From HGM10611 sp964384805 (GTDB taxonomy: Bacteria; Bacillota_I; Bacilli_A; ML615J-28; CAG-313), in the NCBI GenBank assembly GCA_964384805.1, contig CAYLLO010000006.1, positions 1-49,843 on the forward strand: a stretch of 49,843 nt of DNA, written 5' to 3'. Positions 43,542 to 49,843 of the stretch are shown in pieces. The position numbers and the translations under genes were made by a program. The notes beneath the pieces are model-generated. The model was given only the letters and a program-made list of their open reading frames with translations. It made no database searches and was not told where the DNA came from. Within the stretch, counting starts at the first letter, position 1; each line of letters starts with the position of its first letter.

Positions 43542-43973
43542 TTATTTTAAAGCCAACAAATAATCAATTGCTTCTAAATACCCCTTGAAGCCATGACCTT
43601 TGATTGTTTTTTGGGCTGTCATTCCTATATAACTAACTTGACGAAAATCTTCTCGTTTTGATAAATCTGAAATATGAACTTCAACCACTGGAATCATTAC
43701 CGCCTTTAAAGCATCAAGAATTGCAATACTAGTATGGGTATAAGCTGCTGGATTAATAATAATACCTTCAACTTTATCAAAATAAGCTTGTTGAACACGA
43801 TCAACAATATCACCTTCATGATTTGATTGAAAAATCTCTAATTCAACATCTTTATCTATAACATAATTAGTAATTAGGTTACATAAATCTTGATAAGTGC
43901 TAGTTCCATAAATAGCAGGTTCCCTAATTCCTAAAAAATTTAAATTAGGACCATTAATAATTAATAATTTCAT
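43542..43973 (-). CDS. aroQ: type II 3-dehydroquinate dehydratase
   Basis: A 143-residue dodecamer-type dehydratase. G-P-N-L-N-F-L-G-I-R-E-P-A-I-Y-G carries the catalytic Arg and Tyr; N-H-E-G-D, N-P-A-A-Y-T-H-T-S and V-E-V-H-I-S-D form the rest of the active site. It converts dehydroquinate to dehydroshikimate. It starts 4 bases inside the aroE-aroK gene (ATGA overlap). Confidence 0.95.
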   Translation of the reverse strand: MKLLIINGPNLNFLGIREPAIYGTSTYQDLCNLITNYVIDKDVELEIFQSNHEGDIVDRVQQAYFDKVEGIIINPAAYTHTSIAILDALKAVMIPVVEVHISDLSKREDFRQVSYIGMTAQKTIKGHGFKGYLEAIDYLLALK

Positions 43974-45208
43974 CTATATACTCCTTGGATAATCTCTTCA
44001 ATCACTTTTTCTAACTCTTTATCATTGTTGATAATAATATCTGAGGCTTGTTTATATAAAGAGTATCGTTCTAAATACATTTTTTCTAATGTTATTTTAT
44101 CACTTGATAAAGGTCTAGAAGCAGTTGCTTCTAATAATTCAAGTGGGCGATCAACAAAAACAATCACGCCATTAGCTTTTAGCCTAGCAATATTATTGGC
44201 TCTTTTGATAACTCCACCACCTGTTGAAATAATCAAGTTATTTTGTTTAGCCAATTCATCTATTATTTCTTCTTCAAGATCCCTAAACTGGCTCTCATTA
44301 TCTTTTGTCAAAAAATCACTTATGGTCTTTCCAATTTTTTCTTCAATCAAGGTATCACTATCAATCAATTTTTTACTTAATTTTTGGGATAATATTTTCC
44401 CTATCGTACTTTTGCCACATGAGGGCATTCCAATCAAAACAATATTTTCTTTATTTCGATAAATGTTATTGTAAAGATTTTTAATAACTTCCTTATCATA
44501 TTCCTGATTTACAAAAATACTAGAAGCATACACTGCTTGGGCAACTAGCATATATAATCCTCCAATGGCTTTAATTTTCATTTTTTCAGCCATTCTTATA
44601 AGTGTCGTTTTAAGAGGATTATAAATAACATCAACAACAGCTTCTAATTTACTAAAACCAGTAATATCCATTATTAGATCATTGTTGTTAGGATACATTC
44701 CACAAGGAGTAGCATTAATAATAATTTCCGCATCACAATGTAAGTTTAAAGCCTCTTCATATGAACAAGCTACTTCATTTGGAAAAAGAGATACATTATA
44801 GATTTCTTTAGCACCTAATGATTTAAACACCGCACGTGAAGTTTTTGCGGTAGCACCATCACCTAAAATGATGACTTTTTTATTTAAAACCTCAATATTA
44901 TTAACTAAAACCAAGTCTTTCAAACCTAAAAAATCAGTATTATAACCATATAGTTTGCCATTTTTATTGACAATTGTGTTAACTGCTCCAATCATTTTGG
45001 CCGCATCATCAATATAATCTAGATAAGGAATCACTTTTTCTTTATAAGGAATCGTAACATTAATAGCCACAAAATCACGTTTAAGCATAAAAGCATCAAA
45101 GTCCGTTTTGGCAACTTCTTGAATTTCATATTCATAGTTATTAAGTTTTTCATGAATTTCTTTAGAAAAACTATGTCCTAACTTCTCCCCTATTAAACCA
45201 TATTTCAT
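43970..45208 (-). CDS. aroE-aroK: bifunctional shikimate dehydrogenase-shikimate kinase
   Basis: A 412-residue fusion. Residues 1 to about 245 are AroE: G-H-S-F-S-K, N-V-T-I-P-Y-K56 (catalytic Lys), A-V-N-T-I, N-T-D92 (catalytic Asp), N-A-T-P-C-G-M-Y-P. Its NADP loop reads G-D-G-A-T-A-K-T-S-R instead of G-A-G-G-A-A-R-A. Residues about 253-412 are AroK: Walker A G260-M-P-S-C-G-K-S-T, D-S-D for shikimate, S-T-G-G-G-V, and R-P-L lid. The linker is short and the frame continuous. It reduces dehydroshikimate and then phosphorylates shikimate, two successive pathway steps. Confidence 0.93.
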   Translation of the reverse strand: MKYGLIGEKLGHSFSKEIHEKLNNYEYEIQEVAKTDFDAFMLKRDFVAINVTIPYKEKVIPYLDYIDDAAKMIGAVNTIVNKNGKLYGYNTDFLGLKDLVLVNNIEVLNKKVIILGDGATAKTSRAVFKSLGAKEIYNVSLFPNEVACSYEEALNLHCDAEIIINATPCGMYPNNNDLIMDITGFSKLEAVVDVIYNPLKTTLIRMAEKMKIKAIGGLYMLVAQAVYASSIFVNQEYDKEVIKNLYNNIYRNKENIVLIGMPSCGKSTIGKILSQKLSKKLIDSDTLIEEKIGKTISDFLTKDNESQFRDLEEEIIDELAKQNNLIISTGGGVIKRANNIARLKANGVIVFVDRPLELLEATASRPLSSDKITLEKMYLERYSLYKQASDIIINNDKELEKVIEEIIQGVYR

Positions 45209-45211
45209 AAA

Positions 45212-46306
45212 CTAGTCCTCACATCCTAGAAAATCAGTTCCATATTTAGTCGTTAATAAATCAGCTATCACAAGGGCAGTAATACTATCGATAACTACAG
45301 TCATTCTACGAATAATAGCTGGATCATGACGGCCCTTAATCGATAAAGAAACATTTTCTTTTTTTCTAAAATCAATTGTTTTTTGAGGAACTGAAATTGA
45401 TGGTGTTGGTTTTACAGCACAATTAAATATTACAGGCATTCCATTGGTAATTCCGCCATTAATTCCGCCATTATTGTTGGTTTTAGTTTTAACAATTTCA
45501 TTTTCAATATAGAAAGCATCATTAGCATTGGAACCAGTTTTATTTCCAAAAGCAAAGCCAAGTCCAAATTCAACACCTTTAATTCCGCCAATAGAAAATA
45601 ACGCATTTGATATTTTTCCTTCAACACTAGAGAACCATGGATCACCTAATCCTGCTGGAAGCCCTACAATTGCAGTTTGGAGAATTCCCCCAATAGAGTC
45701 CCCTGCTTGGGCATATTTTAAAATTTCTGTTTTAATATCTTCAGCAATATCTGATAAAACTGGGAAATCTTTATTATTTAAAGTTTTAAGTTCCTCAGTA
45801 GTTCCTAAAAAATTTTGATCTTGAACATTACCACAACGTAAAATATGCGTACCAATATAGATATTCTTTTTTTCTAAAGCTTTAATAACAATACTTCCTA
45901 AAGCAACAATTGGTGCAGTAATACGACCAGAAAAATGACCACCACCACGATAATCCGCAAAGCCATGATATTTAACATAGGCTGTATAATCTGCATGTGA
46001 TGGGCGAGCAATATTCTTTAATTTTTCATAATCTTCACTCTTAACATTTTGATTAGGTATAATAATGGCTAAAGGGGTTCCTGTAGTATAACCATTAAAT
46101 ACCCCACTAGCAATAACATATTCGTCAGTTTCTATTCTTGGGGTTTCAAGCTCATTTTGGGGACGACGCCGTGATAGTTGTTTTTGGATAAATTCATCAT
46201 CAACTTTGATTCCTGGAGCTATACCATCTAAAACAGCCCCTATAAACACTCCATGACTTTCTCCAAAGAGGGTCAAGGTCAAATTATCTCCAATGGTATT
46301 TTTCAT
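45212..46306 (-). CDS. aroC: chorismate synthase
   Basis: A 364-residue FMN-dependent enzyme that makes chorismate from EPSP. Signature blocks are G-E-S-H-G near the N-terminus, R-R-R-P, T-G-T-P-L-A, R-P-S-H-A-D, R-G-G-G-H-F-S-G-R and the late G-G-I-N-G-G-I-T-N-G and R-H-D-P. Length is normal. It lies 9 bases after aroB and 3 before aroE-aroK. Confidence 0.96.
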   Translation of the reverse strand: MKNTIGDNLTLTLFGESHGVFIGAVLDGIAPGIKVDDEFIQKQLSRRRPQNELETPRIETDEYVIASGVFNGYTTGTPLAIIIPNQNVKSEDYEKLKNIARPSHADYTAYVKYHGFADYRGGGHFSGRITAPIVALGSIVIKALEKKNIYIGTHILRCGNVQDQNFLGTTEELKTLNNKDFPVLSDIAEDIKTEILKYAQAGDSIGGILQTAIVGLPAGLGDPWFSSVEGKISNALFSIGGIKGVEFGLGFAFGNKTGSNANDAFYIENEIVKTKTNNNGGINGGITNGMPVIFNCAVKPTPSISVPQKTIDFRKKENVSLSIKGRHDPAIIRRMTVVIDSITALVIADLLTTKYGTDFLGCED

Positions 46307-46315
46307 CTAATCCTC

Positions 46316-47314
46316 CTATAAATATTTTTTAATGTCTTCTAATAAAATCTTTTTAATTTCAAAAGTTCCAACCTTTTCAACATAAATTACTGATAAATAA
46401 TCACCACTACGTTTTTTATCTAAATTAATATATTTTAATAGCTCATCACTTGTTAAATTAACTTTAGTTGGTAAATGATATTTTCCTAGGATTTTTTTTA
46501 TTTTTTCCCTTACTTCAGCACTTGATAAATATAACATTCCAACCCCCACGCATTCACCATGTAAAAGGTTATTAAATCTTCCACTAGCCTCAATCGCATG
46601 TCCAATTGTATGTCCAAAATTTAAGATTTTTCTTAAACCCTTTTCTTGAGGATCTTCTTCTACAATTGTTTTTTTAATTACTAAAGATTTAACTATTATT
46701 TCATCTATATCCGCCAACAAATCGTTGCTATCTGCAATTAGCTCAAACAATTCTTCATTACTTGTAGCTCCCATTTTTAAGGCTTCAACAAGTCCTGAGT
46801 GGAGCTGTCTGACATTCAAAGTTTTTAAAGTTTCTGGATCAATCAACACTTTTTTAGGTTGATAAAAGGTTCCAACTACATTTTTTATTCCTATTTTATC
46901 AATAGCCGTTTTTCCCCCAATAGATGAATCAACTTGAGATAATAAAGTTGTCGGAAGATTATAAAAATCTATTCCTCTCATATAGGTAGATGCCACAAAT
47001 CCAGCTAAATCTCCAACTACTCCTCCGCCTACTGCTACAACACAATCTGTCCTTGAAAAAGCATTTTGAATCATATAATCTAAAATACAGCCAAAGTTTT
47101 CAAATGATTTGCTTTTTTCACCCATAGGTATCGTATAAATGTAGCCATCAAGTGAAGCCTTTTTTACAATTTCTGAATACTGTTTAGGAACACCACTATC
47201 TGTCAAAATCAAAACTTTACGATTCAAATTTAGGTATTCTTTAACCTTATTTAGACAATGTCTTTCAATAATAATATCATATTTTAAATCTTTCATTGTA
47301 ACATTTAAAATCAT
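46316..47314 (-). CDS. aroB: 3-dehydroquinate synthase
   Basis: A 332-residue NAD- and metal-dependent cyclase that converts DAHP to dehydroquinate. G-G-G-V-V-G-D-L-A-G-F and S-T-Y-M-R-G, L-P-T-T-L-L-S-Q-V-D-S-S-I-G-G-K-T and N-F-G-H-T-I-G-H-A are the family's NAD, substrate and metal regions. It lies 9 bases after pheA. It is shorter by about 20-30 residues than the enteric enzyme, mainly at the C-terminus. Confidence 0.95.
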   Translation of the reverse strand: MILNVTMKDLKYDIIIERHCLNKVKEYLNLNRKVLILTDSGVPKQYSEIVKKASLDGYIYTIPMGEKSKSFENFGCILDYMIQNAFSRTDCVVAVGGGVVGDLAGFVASTYMRGIDFYNLPTTLLSQVDSSIGGKTAIDKIGIKNVVGTFYQPKKVLIDPETLKTLNVRQLHSGLVEALKMGATSNEELFELIADSNDLLADIDEIIVKSLVIKKTIVEEDPQEKGLRKILNFGHTIGHAIEASGRFNNLLHGECVGVGMLYLSSAEVREKIKKILGKYHLPTKVNLTSDELLKYINLDKKRSGDYLSVIYVEKVGTFEIKKILLEDIKKYL

Positions 47315-47323
47315 ATTATTCCT

Positions 47324-48421
47324 CTACTTTTCAATTTGGTAGGTATAATTACCAACAAGTTTTAATTTATCACAAAAAACACTTAAAGCTTTCATCATAT
47401 CTTTTCCATCACTAGAATTAATATCACCTTCTAATTCGACATAAAAGTAATAATTCCAAATCAATTCTTTCATTGGACGACTTTGGAGATTACGCATATT
47501 AAATCCATATGAGCCAATAATATTCAAAGTCTTAGCTAAAGCCCCCGCTTCATTTTTAACAGTGAAGACAATAATAAAATGTTCTCCCATTTTAGCTTTA
47601 GTTATATTAGTATTGAGACAGCGAGTAAATGCTCCAAAACGGGTAGTATTATTATGACTAGAATTAATATTATTTTCTAAAACTTCTAAATTATAAAGAT
47701 TAGCAGTTTCACCAGAGGCAATAGCCGCGACCCTTAAATCACTGTCTTCTGCCACCATTTTAGCAGCAATAGCCGTATTAGGTGCCTCAACTATCTCAAA
47801 ACCTTTTTTATTAAGATATTCTAAACATTGATTTAAAGCTTGCCCATGACTAATAACTTTTTTAATATCTTTAAGCTCAACACCTTTTTTAGCTAGCAAA
47901 TTATGTACAACTTCTAATTCAATAACTTGATTGATATATAAGTTACCAGAAAAAATTAAATCCATTACAACTCCTACATCACCAGCATAACTATTTTCTA
48001 AAGGCAATACGCAAGTATCGCAATCTCCTGCTACTGTTGCATTATACGCTTGAGTAAAATTAGGATATGAAACATATGTGGCTCCTGGAAACATCTTCAT
48101 TGCCGCAAGATGCGCAAATGCACCTTCTACTCCACTATACGCAACCCTCATTCCGTTAATTAATCTTGTTTGGTATTGTTTAGAAATATCCATTGTTTGT
48201 TTTAAAAAATTAATATAGTATTCACGAATCATATCACTTTTAATATTTTCGGCACTATTTTTAAGCACTTCTTGTTCTCGGGTAACATCTAAGATGGGCA
48301 TTGCATACTTTATTTTATATTCTGCCACTTCTTTACTACACATCATTCGTTCTTCAAACAATTTAGCAAGTTCTTTATCTATGGTGTTTATTCTTTTTCT
48401 TATCTCATCCAATTCACTCAT
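47324..48421 (-). CDS. pheA: bifunctional chorismate mutase-prephenate dehydratase (P-protein)
   Basis: A 365-residue three-domain protein. Residues about 1-88 are an AroQ-type chorismate mutase (I-R-K-R-I-N-T-I-D, E-R-M, K), 93-275 a prephenate dehydratase with G-V-E-G-A-F-A and N-N-T-T-R-F, and about 285-365 an ACT domain with G-A-L-A-K-T-L. The Phe-binding motif E-S-R-P reads Q-S-R-P, so feedback by Phe may be kept but altered. It turns chorismate into prephenate and then phenylpyruvate. Its mutase also feeds TyrA. It is the second gene, 2 bases after the aminotransferase. Confidence 0.95.
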   Translation of the reverse strand: MSELDEIRKRINTIDKELAKLFEERMMCSKEVAEYKIKYAMPILDVTREQEVLKNSAENIKSDMIREYYINFLKQTMDISKQYQTRLINGMRVAYSGVEGAFAHLAAMKMFPGATYVSYPNFTQAYNATVAGDCDTCVLPLENSYAGDVGVVMDLIFSGNLYINQVIELEVVHNLLAKKGVELKDIKKVISHGQALNQCLEYLNKKGFEIVEAPNTAIAAKMVAEDSDLRVAAIASGETANLYNLEVLENNINSSHNNTTRFGAFTRCLNTNITKAKMGEHFIIVFTVKNEAGALAKTLNIIGSYGFNMRNLQSRPMKELIWNYYFYVELEGDINSSDGKDMMKALSVFCDKLKLVGNYTYQIEK

Positions 48422-48423
48422 AT

Positions 48424-49617
48424 TTATTCCTCACTTTTATACTCTTCAATTAGTTTTTTAAATGCCAAAAGAGATCTTTTAACTTGTTCAGTTGAAACAC
48501 AATAAGCAATTCTCACATATCCTGGATACCCAAAAGAATCACTTGGCACTAATAATAATTCATATCTTTTGGCTAATTCTGAAAACTTATTAGCATCATT
48601 ATTTAAAGATTTAACAAATAAATAGAATGCTCCAGCAGGATTAACTACTTCATAACCATAAGTTATGAGAGCATTATATAATAAATCACGATTAGTTTTA
48701 TACACTTCTAAATCACTAGTTTTTCCTAAACAATTAGGTATCATATACTGAAATAAAGCAGGAGCACAAACAAACCCTAAAGCTCTACCTGCCCCACATA
48801 TTGATAAATAGATTTGTTCAGCAGCCTCACATTTTTCACTTACCACAATGTAACCAATTCGTTCACCAGGCAATGATAAAGATTTACTAAATGAATAACA
48901 AATAAGCGTATTATCATAATATTTACTAATAAAAGGTACTGAAACAGCGTTGTATACCAACTCACGATATGGTTCATCTGATAATAAATAAATAGGATGA
49001 TTGTATTCTGAAGATTTTTCTTTTAAAATCTTAGTCAATGCCAAAATAGTTTTTTCACAATATACAACTCCTGTGGGATTATTAGGTGAATTAATAATCA
49101 CTACTTTAGTTTTTTTATTGATTGTTTTTTTAAATTCATCTAAATCAGGTTCAAAAGATGGTTCTATCGGTTTAACAATTTTTAAAACTCCACCACCATT
49201 TTCCACAAACACTCGATATTCTGGAAAAAATGGAGCTAATACAATTACTTCTTCCTCCCTATTTAGTAGAGCATTTAGACTAATCGTAAGTGATGCGGCC
49301 GCACCGACTGTTAAATATATTAAATTAGCCTTATGTTTAGTTCCATAAGTTTGATTCAAATATGAAGCAATGCTCTCACGAACCATTAGATCCCCTGCTG
49401 CAGAAGTATATCCATGAAGATGAATTGGATCAGTATTATTAATTAAATTTATTAAAGTTTCATTAACAATTTTAGGAGATGCAACACTAGGATTTCCTAA
49501 ACTAAAATCAAAAACGTTATTCTCGCCAATTTCCATTTTACGTTTTCGACCATATTCGTATAATTCGCGAATTTTTGAAGGGCTTAATCCATATTCATAC
49601 ATTTTTAGATTAGTCAT
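48424..49617 (-). CDS. PLP-dependent class I/II aminotransferase, aromatic/aspartate type
   Basis: A 397-residue fold-type I aminotransferase. N-S-P-N-N-P-T-G-V marks substrate binding; D-E-P-Y precedes the PLP lysine in S-F-S-K-S-L-S-L-P-G-E-R-I-G-Y. In this operon it most likely transaminates phenylpyruvate and 4-hydroxyphenylpyruvate to Phe and Tyr. The start at 49617 has GAGGAGA upstream. The longer in-frame start at 49650 is rejected because it would lie at or before the predicted transcription start. As first gene it is preceded by a leader of only about 30 bases with no attenuator or T-box. Confidence 0.9.
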   Translation of the reverse strand: MTNLKMYEYGLSPSKIRELYEYGRKRKMEIGENNVFDFSLGNPSVASPKIVNETLINLINNTDPIHLHGYTSAAGDLMVRESIASYLNQTYGTKHKANLIYLTVGAAASLTISLNALLNREEEVIVLAPFFPEYRVFVENGGGVLKIVKPIEPSFEPDLDEFKKTINKKTKVVIINSPNNPTGVVYCEKTILALTKILKEKSSEYNHPIYLLSDEPYRELVYNAVSVPFISKYYDNTLICYSFSKSLSLPGERIGYIVVSEKCEAAEQIYLSICGAGRALGFVCAPALFQYMIPNCLGKTSDLEVYKTNRDLLYNALITYGYEVVNPAGAFYLFVKSLNNDANKFSELAKRYELLLVPSDSFGYPGYVRIAYCVSTEQVKRSLLAFKKLIEEYKSEE

Positions 49618-49653
49618 AATAACATCTCCTCGTAAAACTAGTATTGTCATTTT

Positions 49654-49682
49654 ATTATAATAAAAAATTTAGATTTTGTCCA
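49654..49682 (-). promoter_or_regulatory. promoter of the nine-gene aromatic operon
   Basis: On the minus strand TGGACA (49677-49682) and TATAAT (49654-49659) are 17 bases apart; start near 49647. No second promoter of this quality was seen inside the operon, where gaps are 17 bases at most. Confidence 0.8.
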
Positions 49683-49843
49683 TTAATTGGTGTAATTTGT
49701 TTATTTTTGGTGTGTTTAGGACAAATTGTAACATCAAATGCAGCAAAATAAAAACATTAGATCTTGAACAATTCACTTTAAATTATTCGGTTCTTTATAA
49801 TCAGTTGGGGTTTGTAAAAATCCTATAGAATTAGTTGGGGTGG
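49683..49843. other. right edge, non-coding, with a twice-repeated AGTTGGGGT
   Basis: No ORF is visible. AGTTGGGGT occurs at 49803-49811 and again at 49833-49841, exactly 30 bases apart. The window ends here, so it cannot be told whether this is the border of a mobile element, an inverted repeat arm or chance. Confidence 0.35.

Noticed and set aside
43970..45208. AroE and AroK as two separate genes
   Set aside because: There is no stop, RBS or start between the domains; the linker is a few residues.
49001..49348. Long open frame on the + strand inside the aminotransferase gene
   Set aside because: It is antisense to a conserved gene, has no RBS and no recognisable protein features; the same holds for the other opposite-strand frames inside conserved genes.
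49618..49650. Start of the aminotransferase at 49650
   Set aside because: It coincides with the predicted transcription start; GAGGAGA precedes the ATG at 49617.
1..49843. Use of genetic code 4 (TGA as Trp), as in mycoplasmas
   Set aside because: Conserved Trp positions are TGG and several genes end at TGA at the expected family length, for example the 10643-11320 gene.

Overview
The window is AT-rich (by eye roughly 30% G+C) and uses the standard bacterial code: Trp is TGG in conserved motifs, for example the V-Q-W-H-P-E of the 10643-11320 gene, and TGA is used as a stop. Lipobox signal peptides, AGGAGG-type ribosome binding sites, sigma-A promoters (TTGACA-17-TATAAT) and an L-box lysine riboswitch point to a low-G+C Gram-positive bacterium. 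Gene content suggests a deep Bacilli/Erysipelotrichia lineage (Erysipelotrichales, RF39, Izemoplasma or Haloplasma-like) rather than a code-4 mycoplasma; this placement is inference. No rRNA, tRNA, CRISPR array, intact insertion sequence or prophage was seen.

Layout. 1-526: gene-free AT-rich DNA. 527-2799 (-): a DUF1538 membrane protein with two small P-II-like proteins. 2924-7268 (-): an M20 peptidase and an amino-acid ABC importer whose permease carries extracellular InlB-type repeats; upstream lie two tandem promoter/leader/terminator units of unknown kind. 7928-13548: a CtpE-like P-type ATPase (-), a class-I glutamine amidotransferase-like hydrolase (+) and an EF-G paralogue with altered guanine-recognition motifs (-). 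13780-19944 (+): a WG-repeat lipoprotein and two MacB-like ABC transporters. 19975-26244 (-): a type I pullulanase, a radical SAM/SPASM protein with two small membrane proteins, and a Zn/Cd-type P-type ATPase with a palindromic operator. 26652-29630 (-): a TrpXYZ-type ABC transporter preceded by a leader-peptide attenuator whose peptide has eight consecutive Tyr codons and then Phe. 30318-35545 (-): a DegV protein, an amidase without a signal peptide, and an ABC importer under a lysine riboswitch. 35600-40266: an Mbeg1/DUF2974 hydrolase, a small membrane protein, a subtilase with an Asp-to-Glu change in the triad, and an anti-sigma/ECF sigma pair. 40400-49617 (-): a nine-gene operon for phenylalanine and tyrosine.

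How it fits together. The nine-gene operon encodes every shikimate step (DAHP synthase, AroB, AroQ, a fused AroE-AroK, AroA, AroC) plus PheA, TyrA and an aminotransferase, so the cell should make Phe and Tyr from central metabolites. No trp genes are present. The attenuator-controlled transporter 11 kb away reads tyrosyl/phenylalanyl-tRNA charging through its leader peptide, so it most likely brings in tyrosine or aromatic amino acids when Tyr runs short. The lysine riboswitch makes the 32633-35289 importer a lysine importer. The window therefore shows three amino-acid importers, each with a different leader RNA: a lysine riboswitch, a ribosome-stalling attenuator, and a pair of unrecognised leaders.

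The most interesting object is the Tyr8-Phe leader (29424-29690). Its five RNA segments form alternating 1:2, 2:3, 3:4 and 4:5 helices exactly as a classical attenuator requires. I am not aware of this being a usual way to control this transporter family, which in Bacillota is typically under T-box control.
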